A stretch of 64,000 nt of DNA from Aspidapion aeneum (GCA_963576565.1 OY755047.1:868001-932000); one strand, 5' to 3'. Counted from the first letter of the stretch, positions 34,103 to 45,245 are shown. Translations and numbers: made by a program. The notes: generated from the sequence alone by a model not told the origin.

Positions 34103-34800
34103 ACGAATTTCCAACGACGACGGCCGAACAGCCCGAAAGCACACCCACCATTGGACGATGGCCGCGAAAGCCTTTCACAATTTGTCCTTATCGTATATCC
34201 CGATGAAAATACTGTTTTTATATTATAGTGAGCTTTTCTTTTCTGAAATCCCTTGAACATATGGAATGTTAATAACACCCAACGGATTATTACTTTGAGA
34301 ATTTGCTACATTTGGTTTGTTTTTCTCTAGATCGTTGAGTTTATTAATTTCTCGGAATAACTATTCTGTTGTAAGTCCTTTTTATTGTTGTTTATTTCTG
34401 TGGTTAATTCTTCATTATTACTACAAATATTTACGGCTCTTAAATACAAACTTCTTATTATTTTGTAGCAACAGAATGATTAGACTTAAAATTTAGGTAC
34501 TGTCCCGTGTGTGTAGGTTTCCTATATACAGTGGTTTGAGTGTTTTGTGTCTAATCGTTTGACAAGAACATCCAAAAAAGGTAAGGCCGAATCTTTTTCA
34601 ATTTCCATGGTGCATTTGATTGTTGGTCGAATACCGTTCAGATGGTGCAGAAAATTCTGTAGTTTAACCAACACTTTATGTATTAGTTCTCTCTTTGTCA
34701 CAAGAGAGCAGTAAAATTGAGCCGCCCCCTTTTGTTCTGTATACGTACTATAAGAAGTCGAAGGCATTCTATTAGCATGAAGCGAACCCAAGCAAGCCTA

Positions 34801-35114
34801 GTATTTATTTAAGAGAAAGAGAATGAGCGAGAGATGATTTGCTTATGGTTCTTGAGCATGTCAAATTTTTCACCGAGTCATCGAAGGAACAACACAGCAT
34901 TCGAACCGTGTTCGACCGGTATGAATAATCGACGGAAAAAATTCCTTGATGATGATTTTTCGATTAAGTCCGTAATATAACCTATAGATATTTCTACTCT
35001 CGAACATTTATTTCTTCTTTGTTTAACAAATTTTATTTTTTAACATTAACATTTACTAGAATTTACAAGCATCTATAATTAATAGCCGAATAGATCATAG
35101 ATACACAGACTTAA
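34801..35114. other. Intron stretch, nothing recognised
   Basis: AT-rich sequence with no ORF or repeat seen. Confidence 0.4.
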
Positions 35115-35800
35115 TTGTCAATATATTATAGTGAAGCAACAACATCAATCAGAATCCACGAAGGAATCAAGTCAATCAGCATAAGAAGAAGTGCCAGACA
35201 TCGTGACACAATATCCCCTAAACTATTTAACCAGGCGCTAGAAGATGTTATTAAAAACTTTAATTGGGAAAAAGTAGGCATCAAAGTAAGCGGACAATAT
35301 TTGAACCACTTTAGATATGCTGATGATATCGCCTTAATAACAGATAAGAAAGAAGAACTGATAAAAATGCTGGAAGAAGTGGATACAGCCGCTATAAATA
35401 TAGGCTTAAGTATGAACTACACCAAAACTAGAATCATAATAAACACAGATGAAGATAACGATCAGAATAAACCAAGAAAAAATGGGACAAATTATTAAAC
35501 TAAAAAAAGAAAACCAAACAGCTAAAATTAAGAGACGAATAAAATGTACCTGGGCATCATTCGGTAAATTAAATTATATATTAAAAAATAGAAAATATCC
35601 TCAGTGCTTCAAAACGAAAGTGTATAGTCAATGTATCCTTCCTGTACTTACCTATGAATCCCAGACCTCGACACTTATAAAATCAATCATGGATAAGGTA
35701 ACAAAAGCCCAAAGATCAATGGAAACACAAATGTTACATGTAAAGCTAACAGATAGAAAAAGGAATGAATTGATAAGAAATAAAATAAGTAAGGGATGTC
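35115..35800 (+). pseudogene. RTE-type LINE reverse transcriptase (subfamily A), fragment
   Basis: Contains RHRDTISPKLFNQALEDV and LNHFRYADDIALITDKKEE (palm motif YADD intact), then a frameshift near 35460, then TWASFGKLNYILKNRKYPQ and RKRNELIRNKI. It lacks the 5' half. It joins a subfamily B copy directly at about 35805. Confidence 0.9.
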
Positions 35801-35804
35801 AGAA

Positions 35805-36655
35805 GATATACTTGGAACAAGTCCTTAAAGTATGGAAGAGAAAATACCAAAACATGGGAATTCTGTTGGACGAAACCACCTTGTATACTTTATGTTTCGC
35901 CGATGATCAGATAGTAGTGGCTCTGGATTATGACGACCTCGAATATATGACACGAAAACTAATAGAAGAGTACAATAAGTGAAGACTAGAGGTTAATCTC
36001 AATAAGACAGAGTATATGTGTATCGGTGGAGTAAAACAGGATCTAATCTTAAATACCGGGCAGCGAATTCAGTCCTGTGATGAGTATAAATACTTAGGTC
36101 TAAAAATTACAGCTGACGTAACACTAGACAAAGCTATAAAAGATCGAAACATACAAAGAAGAAAAGCAATAACTTTATTAAATGCAATAATTTGGGACCA
36201 AAGTATATCAAAACATAACAAAAAGCTTAGATATAACACCATTGTAAAAAGTATTATTAGATACGGCTCAGAAGTATGGCCAATCAAGGATAGAACAGAA
36301 AAAATGCTTTCCGCTACGAAGATGGACTATTGGAGAAGAGCAGCAGGGAAATCAAAAAGAGAAAGAGTTACAAATCAAAGAATAAGAGAAATTATGACAG
36401 TGGGTGAACGTACTTTAGTGGATGATATAAGAACAAAACAACTGGTGTGGTACGGACCATGTACAAAGAATGAATGATGCAAGACTACCTAAACAAATAC
36501 TACAATGGAAACCAACTGGCTGAAGAAAACGAGGACGGCCAAGGAGAAGCTGGAGAGAAGCAATAGACACTGAAATAAGAATAAGAGGCCTAGATGATGA
36601 ATTATGGGCAAACAGAAACGAGTTGAGATTGGGTATCGGAAGACGTAGAACGTTG
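35805..36655 (+). pseudogene. RTE-type LINE, C-terminal half (subfamily B)
   Basis: Starts LLDETTLYTLCFADDQIVVALDYDDLEYM-like palm (FADD intact), then an in-frame stop at 35980, MCIGGVKQDLILNTGQRIQS, KYLGLKITADVTLDKAIK and a C-terminal WYGPC (normally WYGHV) with a frameshift. It continues to the 3' end near gaacgttgtgaaaccgataa. Confidence 0.9.
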
Positions 36656-36662
36656 TGAAACC

Positions 36663-36675
36663 GATAAATATATAT

Positions 36676-36755
<80 letters not shown>

Positions 36756-36756
36756 A
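36663..36756. repeat. (TA)n tail of the RTE element
   Basis: About 90 bp of almost pure TA directly after the LINE 3' end, the simple-repeat tail usual for RTE-type LINEs. Confidence 0.9.
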
Positions 36757-37052
36757 TACCTCAGAAAGGTAATATATATAGCTTTCTGAGGCTACATTTT
36801 AAACCCTTCCAAATACCAAAAATACGAATTTTCCTAAAATTTTGTATAGTAATAATATTTAATTTTCTGATCTTAATTATTACAACTTGTACTACTTTTT
36901 TTACATTTCACAACTTTTCTGGTTTCCCTTACCTTTCCGAGCCACATTTTAAAAACTTTTCTGAGCACCAATAACACAATTTTTTCGAAAAATTTATGTG
37001 GGATTTTCTCTTGACTTTTCTGAGCTATCTACCATAAAAAAGAACTACTTAC
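36757..37052. other. Intron stretch next to the EGF10 exon
   Basis: The phrase ttttctgagc(c/t)acattttaa recurs several times with drift. No gene was seen. Confidence 0.4.
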
Positions 37053-37208
37053 CCTGTTCACATTCGTTGATATCTTCGGAACAATCGATTCCCTTATACC
37101 CAGTGGCACAGCTACATGTGTATGAACCGTTGATTGGGCTCGTATCGCAAATGGCGTCGGAGTGACACGGGTTACTGGTACAGGCGTCGTCCAAGTGACA
37201 TAACAGAC
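37053..37208 (-). CDS. Notch: Notch exon: end of EGF9, EGF10, start of EGF11
   Basis: 156 bp, phase 1 in and out. It encodes GLLCHL, then EGF10 ([15 protein letters not shown] with the insert SPINGSY) and the first residues of EGF11 (EDINECEQ). The acceptor is tatgacag and the donor is CAG G|gtaagt. The long EGF10 with the SPINGSY insert is a Notch hallmark and fixes the numbering of the neighbours. Confidence 0.96.
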
Positions 37209-37319
37209 CTGTCATACAAAAAAGAGGTTACAAAAATAATTCAATAAATGCTGTCAAATAGCCATCGTCACAATTGCAGAGATTATACCAGGTGTTAAAA
37301 AGTGATTCTTACCAAAATT

Positions 37320-38040
37320 TGTACCCTAACTTGTATAGGTAATACGTATAATTATGACGGAAAATGAATGGCTGCCCGTCTTTTAATAAGTTTAATTACA
37401 GAAAAAATTACCTCGATTTCGGTGACTTTTGGTAGGGATAATTGAGGCCAAGAAAAATCACGCTATCTTTGTTGGAAACTAACTGAGAGGGAGAGTATTA
37501 TTAAGTGGATATAAAAGAGAGTAGCACATGCACCGTTTAAAGAGACATTTTGTGCAGACAAAAAATTTAATTCAATTTAAAAAATTATAAATAAAACCGG
37601 ATTCTACAACTTACGGGTATTTGAACGTCCCTGTATAGCTAATACGTATAATTATAACGGAAAATGAGTGGCTGCCCGTCTTTTAATAAGTTTAATTACA
37701 GAAAAAATTACCTCGATTTCGGCGACTTTTGGTAGGGATATTAGAGGCCAAGAAAAATCACGCTATCTTTGTTGGAAACTAACTGAGAGGGAGAGTATTA
37801 TTAAGTGGATATAAAAGAGAGTAGCACATGCACCGTTTAAAGAGACATTTTGTGCAGACAAAAAATTTAATTCAATTTAAAAAATTATAAATAAAACCGG
37901 ATTCTACAACTTACGGGTATTTGAACGTCCCTGTATAGGTAATACGTGTATAAATTTAGCATAAAATGATAATCTTCGAGTAATTATGGCGGAAAATGAA
38001 TGGCTGCCCGTCTTTTAATAAGTTTAATTACAGAAAAATT
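37320..38040. repeat. Tandem 300-bp repeat, two copies and part of a third
   Basis: Units begin at about 37333 and 37633 and are almost identical (shared cctcgatttcgg, gagagggagagtattatt, aaaccggattctacaactta). A third partial unit runs from about 37934 to 38037 with an insertion. The high identity suggests recent duplication. Confidence 0.88.
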
Positions 38041-38099
38041 TGCATAACCCGTCGATATCGCGAAGAAATGCGACTTCGGCAAGCAGTCACAGTCTGTGT

Positions 38100-38735
38100 G
38101 GAAATTGAAAATAACTCTTTGTTTGAAACTCGTATACAATGATTGTGTAGAAATAAAATTTCGGACTTCCATTGTCTTTATTTATTTTAAAACACGACGT
38201 TTCGGTTAGTAAGTATCTCTAACCGTTATCAAGTGTAAACTAAACAATCTAGTCTATAGGCTACTACTTATACTACTTGGTGTGCAGTCAGATGTGACGG
38301 CCCGCCCCCTTTTTTAATCCTAAGACGCCTGTTTTCCTTAAGGAGTGGTTTCCATATGTTTGGTATGTCCGTGCTTGGTTGACTGAAAACTTCTTTATTC
38401 TGCATTATATACGCAGCTTCAATAAACTTTCGTTTTCGCCAATGCGACTCCTTATGTAAAACTTTAGCTTCTGACCACTGAATCCTGTGATCATTTGACC
38501 ATGCATGATCTGCTAAACCGGATTTTTCAATATCCCCTAATTGGGTACTTTTTAGATGTTCATTTACTCTAACCTGAAGAGGGCGTTTCGTTTCACCTAC
38601 ATATGATTTACCACACTCACACGGGATTTGGTAAATACATTCCTTATTATTTGAGGGATTGTCTGGTTTTGTTTTAGTTACAAAACTTCTTATCGTATTT
38701 CCCGAAGAAAATACTGTTTTTTTACGCGCAAAATG
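38100..38735 (-). mobile_element. Penelope-like element, inverted 3' copy
   Basis: Minus strand: the GIY-YIG domain (YQIPCECGKSYVGETKRPLQ), then the 3' region through a hammerhead-like motif to attgtgtagaaataaaattt. It is a head-to-head partner of the plus copy at 38736-39932. The arms are about 580 bp and nearly identical. Confidence 0.9.
38192..38236 (-). ncRNA. Hammerhead-like motif with U3-A8, Notch-sense
   Basis: Minus strand: stem I ACAC/GTGT, core TTGATAA in place of CTGANGA, one extra C, stem II GGTTAG/CTAACC, GAAA, C-GTC. Positions 3 and 8 are T and A instead of C and G. Confidence 0.65.
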
Positions 38736-38746
38736 ATGGACTCCCA

Positions 38747-39812
38747 ATGGGTTCATCTCTTTCGCCAGTGGTAGCAAACATCTACATGGAGTGGTTCGAG
38801 GGCCATGCGATCAACACAGCAAGAGTCAAACCAAAACTATGGCTACGATACATGGATGACACATTTATTATATGGCCGGAAAATGATGACGAACTACAAA
38901 AATTTTCTACACCATTTAAACGGTATTCGACCAACAATCAAGTGCACCATGGAAATTGAAAAAGATTTGGCCTTACCTTTTTTGGATGTTCTTGTCAAAC
39001 GATTAGACAGAAACATTCAAACCACTGTATATAGGAAACCTACACACACGGGACAGTACCTAAATTTTAAGTCTAATCATTCTGTTGCAACAAAACAAGG
39101 AGTTATAAGAAGTTTGTATTTAAGAGCCGTAAATATTTGTAGTAATAATGAAGAATTAACCACAGAAATTAACAACATTAAAAAGGACTTACAACAGAAT
39201 GGTTATTCCGAGAAATTAATAAACTCAACGATATTTAAAATTAAAAACAAACTAAATGTACCAAATTCTCAAAATAATAATCCGTTAGGTGTTATTAACA
39301 TTCCATATGTTCAAGGGATTTCAGAAAACATAAGACGAATAGCTAAACACTATAATATAAAAACAGTATTTTCTTCGGGAAATACGATAAGAAGTTTTGT
39401 AACTAAAACAAAACCAGACAATCCCTCAAATAATAAGGAATGTATTTACCAAATCCCGTGTGAGTGTGGTAAATCATATGTAGGTGAAACGAAACGCCCT
39501 CTTCAGGTTAGAGTAAATGAACATCTAAAAAGTACCCAATTAGGGGATATTGAAAAATCCGGTTTAGCAGATCATGCATGGTCAAATGATCACAGGATTC
39601 AGTGGTCAGAAGCTAAAGTTTTACATAAGGAGTCGCATTGGCGAAAACGAAAGTTTATTGAAGCTGCGTATATAATGCAGAATAAAGAAGTTTTCAGTCA
39701 ACCAAGCACGGACATACCAAACATATGGAAACCACTCCTTAAGGAAAACAGGCGTCTTAGGATTAAAAAAGGGGGCGGGCCGTCACATCTGACTGCACAC
39801 CAAGTAGTATAA
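38747..39812 (+). pseudogene. Penelope reverse transcriptase / GIY-YIG endonuclease, partial
   Basis: Begins MGSSLSPVVANIYMEW (RT domain 4) and continues LRYMDDTFIIW (RT catalytic YMDD). One frameshift near 38910 moves into the 335-codon frame with LPFLDVLVKR. The C-terminal half has the GIY-YIG nuclease fold signature CIYQIPC..KSYVGETKR with R and E catalytic candidates (QVRVNEH, KRKFIEAAYI). This domain order is the hallmark of Penelope-like elements. The ORF ends in KGGGPSHLTAHQVV. Confidence 0.9.
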
Positions 39813-39843
39813 GTAGTAGCCTATAGACTAGATTGTTTAGTTT

Positions 39844-39888
39844 ACACTTGATAACGGTTAGAGATACTTACTAACCGAAACGTCGTGT
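39844..39888 (+). ncRNA. Hammerhead-like motif with U3-A8
   Basis: Identical to 38192-38236 on the opposite strand. It lies 32 bp after the Penelope ORF stop, the expected place for a Penelope terminal ribozyme. Confidence 0.65.
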
Positions 39889-39932
39889 TTTAAAATAAAT
39901 AAAGACAATGGAAGTCCGAAATTTTATTTCTA

Positions 39933-40250
39933 ATTGAAAATAACCTACGCGGTACCCAAGCGCGGATTTGGTTCAAAATCTAGAGGGGAGCAATAGTCGA
40001 CGAAAAAATTATTTGTAACATAATTTTTTTTTTCTAGGGGGTGGGGTAATTCTCCAGTTTGTCTTTTAGTTGTTAACAAAAAGTACAGAATTTTTTTTTC
40101 TAGGGGGTTAATTATCTCGTTACCCCCCCTTAAATCTGCGCTTGGCGGTAGTTCTTCTTCTTCTTTATGAGTGCATAAACCATGATCTATAACACAGATT
40201 TCTATGAAGTATGTGATGATAACGATTTTCCTACATTCTAATAATGTCTC
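39933..40250. other. Intron stretch, possible decayed repeat
   Basis: Contains tctagggggtggggtaa and tctagggggttaatt as a short duplicated phrase. Otherwise nothing is recognised. Confidence 0.35.
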
Positions 40251-40254
40251 ACAA

Positions 40255-41255
40255 GTCCCAACTTTCTTCTTCTCTGACATCCCTTACTTTTGTTTTATTT
40301 CTTATTTATTCATTCCTTTTTTATCTGTTAGCTTTACATGTAACATTTGTCTTTCCACTGATCTTTGGGCTTTTGTTACCTTATCCATGTTTGATTTTGT
40401 AGGTCTGGGATCCATAGGCAAGTACAGGGAGCCATACACTTTTGTTTTGAGGTACTAAGGATATTGTTTCATTGTTTAATATGAAGCTTAATTTACCGAA
40501 TGCTGCCCAGGCCAATCTTACTCGGCACTTGATTTCAGCTATTGGGTTTTCTTTTTTTAGTTTAATAATTTGTCCCAGATATAATATATTATATTCCTCT
40601 ACTTGTTTTATTTTTTCTTGGTTTATTCTGATCCTAATATCTTCATCTATGTTTGTTATGACTTTACTTTTAGTGCAGTTCATACTCAAGCCTATATTTT
40701 TAGCTGCTGTATCCAATTCCTCCATTTTTATAAGTTCTTCTTTCTTATCTGTTATTAAGGCAATATCATCAGCATATCTTAGGTGGTTCAAGTAATGTCC
40801 GTTTACTTTGATGCCTAAGTTTTTAAAAACATCTTCTAGGGCCTGATTAAATAGTTTAGGGGATATTATGTCACCCTGGCTGATACCTCTTCTTATGAGG
40901 ATTGGCTTGGTTCCTTCTTGGATTTTGATTAATGTTGTTGCTTCGCTATATATATATATTGGCTATTATAAGTCTGTGTACACACCATTAAAGATGCTTT
41001 TACCCTCCAGTGCTCAATGCTATCGAAAGCTTTTTCAAAGTCTATAAAGGAAATATATAGTGGAATATTGTATTCGTTGGCTCGTTCTATTAGGATTTTC
41101 ATGGTTATTAGGTGGTCAACTGTACTGAAACCTTTTCTGAAGCCTGTTTGTTCTTTTGATTGATATCCGTTAAATCTCTGATAATAATACCCACGGAAAA
41201 AAACAACGTTAGGTCTTTTTTTTAAAGCTTGTTTTATTCTATAAGTACCCAAAAC
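40255..41255 (-). pseudogene. RTE-type LINE reverse transcriptase (subfamily A)
   Basis: The minus strand reads SKEQTGFRKGFSTVDHLITM and YISFIDFEKAFDSIEHW (RT motifs 1-3), then across a break the palm LRYADDIALITDKKEE, then KCRVRLAWAAFGKLSFILN and LAYGSQT. It is frameshifted and 5'-truncated. It provides the most complete RT domain of subfamily A in the window. Confidence 0.9.
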
Positions 41256-41871
41256 CCGCGCATTAAGAGCGGTACCAAAATGCTTGTAATTAACCCACTA
41301 TAATGTTAACGCAATTAAAAAATCGTTAAGAAAAACGTTTAATGGCAGTAGTTGAAGGTATACCCAATAAAAGTGGTATGCTTCAAATGGCTATACCATC
41401 ATACCATGCACACCGGTAGTCTCTCGTATTTTCTCAGGAAATTCAAAGATTCGCGTGTTCACTGCACGGGTTTTTGATGATTGTAATTTTGGCGGTACCC
41501 ATGAGGTACCCAAAGTAGCTATCAGCGTTTTGGGTACCGTTTTGTAACCTTTATTTGATCTTCTTGCGTTGATGATTGTAGGGTGTCAAAAAAAGATAAA
41601 TTCTCTGCCAATTTATGGGCACCTAAGCTCCTTCTATACGGTGGATTTTATTAATTTTTAAATGTGACCATCTAGAGCCATTATTTTCCAGTTTACGAAG
41701 GGAAATGCGAGGATTGTCAATGATACTTTGTAAAACCAGAGCTTCAATATTTTCATCAGGTTGTCGATTACGATTTTGTATTATAAAGGAACCATTTTCA
41801 ATTAAACTATTTCTAAGTATTCTGAAGATTGACAAACCTGGTTATCGTCTTTCTTGATATCTCTGAAAGTA
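41256..41871. other. Intron stretch, nothing recognised
   Basis: It contains several ggtaccc phrases. The minus-strand ORF at 41623-41835 contains NRQPDENIEALVLQSIIDNPRISLRKLE, which resembles the helix-turn-helix start of a mariner-type transposase or a related mobile-element protein. Too short to call. Confidence 0.4.
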
Positions 41872-43150
41872 CAGGGTGTCCCAAATTGGGCACTTTTAGG
41901 GGGTTTAAGGTACTTCTAGGGGAGACAGAGAAAAACTGACCACGCATTGCGAGGCTCAAATTTCAAGAAGACTTAAATTGAAAACCGCATTTTGAAAAAT
42001 CGTCTCGTCTTTGAGCTACGGGGGCTTTTTGAAAAGTCTGCATTTTGGAAGGGGATCTATAACTTCGTTATTAGTGGGAATTTTGATTTAGAGTAAATTG
42101 CAGTTTTATAGACTTTGTCACCAATAATTCATGCGCTAAATTATATTTTAACTGTCACTTTTAGTTTTTGAGATATGACATAAAGTTTCATTTTTTCTTA
42201 TGGAATGGCCTATAATTAAATTCATTTTCGAATTTGTCATTGAATTCTTTTCAAAATTCAAGATGTATCATATGTCATAGTTTCATTGAGCGGTTTAGGA
42301 GATATTCAGCTTTTTCACTTATTTCTAGTGCGCTATGATTTCCTGCTGAGGCAGGTCAAGGCACTCCAGTATTTTTATTATTTTACACAGTCAAAAATAT
42401 AGTAAGCCTGGTTTGGAAAAATTATAATTTAGCTGACGGCCCTCAAAGCCTTGTTATAAAAAGTAACAAAAATGATACATATTTCAAAATAAAATTAAAA
42501 TGCTTTTGTGCAAAATAATTTCATAGCAAAGCGTAATGTCAAATTGTTTAAACAATTGAAAACAATGACAAAACGCCAAGACGCAAGGCCAACTTGATTT
42601 GCATAGTATAAGACCACAAAACTAGAGGAGCATTGAAGTAGCATTTGACCGCATGGCTTTCACGTCAATGGCGCATGACGTCATTCAACGCACACTAGAC
42701 AAAAATAAAAAACTTTAATTATCTCCGAAACCGCTCAATCAAACTATGACACATGATACATCATTTTGAATAGAATTCAATGGCGAATTCGAAAATTGAT
42801 TAAAATATAGGCCATTCCATAAGAAAAAATGCAACTTTATGTCATATCTCAAAAACTAAAAGTGACAGGTAAAATTTAATTTAGCGGGTGAATTCCTTGT
42901 GACAAAGTCTATAAAATTGCAATTTACTCTAAATCAATATTTTCAATAATAACGAAGTTATAGACCCCCCTCCAAAATGCAGAGTTTTCAAAAAGCCCCC
43001 GTAGCTCAAAGACGAGACGATATTTTAAAATGCGGTTTTCACTATAAATCTTCTCTTGAAATTTGAGCCTCGCAATGCGTGGTCAGTTTTTCTCTGTGTC
43101 CCCTAGAAGTACCTTAAACCCTGTAAAAGTGCCCAATTTGGGACACCCTG
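41872..43150. mobile_element. Foldback MITE with long arms (copy 2)
   Basis: 1279 bp flanked by TA. Same family and end sequence (CAGGGTGTCCC) as 25167-26408. Both arms are preserved here, including the stretch deleted from the right arm of copy 1. Confidence 0.9.
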
Positions 43151-43733
43151 TACATATCTCGAGCTCTTCCAGCATTTTTATTACACAAAATATTACATTC
43201 ATACATATCTACTTTCTCCCAATTTGGAAACCTGTTCTATGTTAAATTTAATTGATAATGTGACAAAAAAATCCTAAGTAATTTAGAAACTTTAAAACTC
43301 CAACAGACAGAGAGTTACGTAGGTATGACAACAAACGCTACTACGGCCTTTGTTTCACAGCCAACCAAGTGAAAAACAGTTTTTTAAATAAATTCACATT
43401 TTCCGTCATTCAAAGATAGGCTATCTATTGATGTATAAATTCAATATGGCGGTCATAAGAAATAACAAAGTTGGCTATGGTTTCAAAAAACTAGAAGGCC
43501 TAGAAAAAATTTGTTAACGTCATTCGATTGGCCGTAGTTGCTTATACAAAACTACCAAATTTCATTAAATTTGTTTGCAAGATGGCGGCGATATTTCAAT
43601 TTTTCAAAAAACTAGTTTTTGCTCGATATTTTCAAAACCCCTGTAGATATTAAACATATAAATTAAGTTTGTTAGTTATAATTATCAGATGCCTTAACCC
43701 TTCCTCGGACTAGCATAGCGCTAATTGACTTAC
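43151..43733. other. Intron stretch, nothing recognised
   Basis: Generic phrases such as aatttcattaaatttgtttgcaagatggcgg. No gene was seen. Confidence 0.4.
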
Positions 43734-43823
43734 CGGTTTTTCCTGGAGTACATTTGCAGAAAAAGCTTCCCACTCTGTCGATACAAGTAGCTCCGTTAAA
43801 ACAAGCTGCACCTGCGCAGTCAT
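43734..43823 (-). CDS. Notch: Notch exon: EGF9, first part
   Basis: 90 bp, phase 1 in and phase 1 out. It completes GAT with the previous exon and reads DCAGAACFNGATC, then CTPGKT. The donor is ACC G|gtaagt and the acceptor is tag. CFNGATC is an O-fucose consensus. The final cysteine of EGF9 is supplied by the next exon (GLLCH). EGF9 is split across an intron, as many repeats in this gene are. Confidence 0.94.
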
Positions 43824-43879
43824 CTACAAAGAAAAAACAAAAACATTTAAGAACAAGAACTTGTTAAGAATAATTTGAT

Positions 43880-44340
43880 ATTACATCATTTATACACACT
43901 ACAGTTTGCTGACGATCAAGTAATTGTAGCTAATGATAAAGAAGACATGGAGTATATGATGAGAAAGTTAACGGAAGAATACCAAAAGTGAGGGTTAACA
44001 GTGAACGTGGACAAGACACAGTACTTATGTATTGGAAACGAATTAAGTGAGTTAGAACTAGCCAATGGACAAACAATATCTCCATGCAATGAGTATGTAT
44101 AGTTCATTCCATAATTTTTGAGATAAATTTTTGATAGTAATCAGCTGTTACCATAACAAATAGCATAGGCCAGTGAAAAAAAATCGTAAAAAGTTATCCA
44201 AAAATAATGGTATGGAGTTTCTACTTGAGTGTAACATTTAATAGGACAGGAACAGATTGGAAATAACTGTCAAAAAGAATAGTAAAAGGAAAAAAAGGTT
44301 ATTGGACGTCTTAACACAAAATGGTGAAAAGCACGCTGTT
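43880..44340 (+). mobile_element. RTE-type LINE fragment (subfamily C) with a 117-bp insertion
   Basis: LQFADDQVIVANDKEDMEYMM is readable at 43895-43960 with an in-frame stop soon after. A small AT-rich element with inverted ends (tccataattttt / aaaaataatggtatgga) interrupts it at about 44102-44218. The palm FADD is intact. Confidence 0.75.
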
Positions 44341-44560
44341 ATATGGTATTATATGAGAGACAATTTGAAATGAATCTTAAGGAAAAACGTCCTCACTCCA
44401 CAAATTTCTGATAGGTTAAGAAATAAAAAGCGTAGTTTGTATTAAATTATGCTTAATTTATTTCTAACAACCATCAACCCGACGCGTTTCGGCTTTTCTA
44501 GCCATTTTCAAGGGTTATTTAAGTTTCTAAAACCAAAATTTTGGAAAACAAACAAACACT
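44341..44560 (-). mobile_element. Penelope-type 3' end with hammerhead-like motif
   Basis: Short fragment with no coding sequence left, recognised by the ribozyme motif at 44476-44516 and by the surrounding AT-rich terminal sequence. Confidence 0.5.
44476..44516 (-). ncRNA. Hammerhead-like motif with U3-A8 (second family), Notch-sense
   Basis: Minus strand: stem I AACCC/GGGTT, core TTGAAAA, extra T, stem II GGCT/AGCC with loop AGAAA, GAAA, then CGCGTC. Stem III ACGCGT is self-complementary. The stems are unrelated in sequence to those at 38192, yet positions 3 and 8 carry the same T and A. Confidence 0.65.
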
Positions 44561-44689
44561 AATAAAATAAAGACAGATAATAAAGAGCTGCAGAACCCCC
44601 AAAATTTTCACATTATTTGACTATTTTTCAGCCGCTGCTATTTTTCTAATATAATTATTTTATTTCTAAAATTATGGAATAGCAGTATA

Positions 44690-45245
44690 TTTTCGGTCCG
44701 GTGTTGGTATAGTAGACCTTCAAATCGCGTACGTGTGTGAGTATGACGCCGCGCGCCGTCGCCGAAGGCCGCATTTCACAGTCGGTCAAATGAAGTTATT
44801 GGCTTTGTTGCGCTGCTAAATTGCAACACAACGTAGCTGGGCGGCTAACGAGATCTGTGCTCGGCTAGGAACCCCTACCTTCGCCCCGCACCGCACTTGC
44901 TCATGGGTTTAGATAGCGAAATCTAGGCAAAATAGAGCTGCAAAACTTGCAGTTCCAGTACAATTCCGGGCGGGCGGGCTCAGCGTTGCGTCTTTGCGGG
45001 CGCATTTATTTATTTAGAAGACGCCAAACGCATGAGAGGGAGGTTATGGTCGTGTTTGTTGTTTGTTTTTGTATAATTGTATCACAATGAATGTGGTGGA
45101 TAATATAATTAATGTAAAAAAATTCTTTCTCTTTACTTATGAAGAAAAACTAAAACTGAAAGAAGAAGGACGGCCATTGCCCGATATTTTAATAGAAAAG
45201 TGTGGTTCAAGCCGGGGAAAATCGTATAAAAACGCTATTTTTTCC
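44690..45245 (+). mobile_element. 5' part of a hAT-type transposon (tentative)
   Basis: An unusually CG-rich stretch (44700-45010; gccgcgcgccgtcgccgaag, cgggcgggcgggctcagc) leads to an ATG at 45087 opening MNVVDNIINVKKFFLFTYEEKL and GRPLPDILIE, stopping at 45247. The EKL..GRPxPD phrase resembles the start of the TTF-type zinc finger of some hAT transposase proteins. The rest of the gene is missing. The GC-rich block may be its promoter region. Confidence 0.45.

Larger units (their letters stand above)
33583..34184. mobile_element. Palindromic Penelope-type unit with two hammerhead motifs
   Basis: About 600 bp, two inverted arms of roughly 300 bp centred near 33865 (arms share cagaacatgggtaccggttc and catctcgagtggatggca). 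Each arm has an intact hammerhead motif, one per strand. The arms match the 3' end of the Penelope element at 59150-59800, so this unit is two terminal pieces of that element in inverted orientation. Confidence 0.87.
33319..34800 (-). mobile_element. Penelope-like retroelement fragment with an inserted palindromic unit
   Basis: The minus strand carries the GIY-YIG endonuclease region at 33330-33540, a break, and then 34197-34800 with TMEIEKDSALPFLDVLVKRLD of the reverse transcriptase thumb region. The family matches 38747-39812. It is interrupted at 33583-34184 by a palindromic unit flanked by tccttatcgtat (33571-33582, 34185-34196), a 12-bp target duplication. Confidence 0.85.
38736..39932 (+). 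mobile_element. Penelope-like retroelement, 3' part
   Basis: Carries the end of the reverse transcriptase, the GIY-YIG endonuclease and the 3' terminal region with a hammerhead-like motif. 5'-truncated. Together with 38100-38735 it forms a large inverted repeat in the EGF9/10 intron. Confidence 0.9.

Noticed and set aside
36663..36756. Microsatellite as an independent feature of Notch
   Set aside because: It directly follows an RTE LINE 3' end and is its tail.
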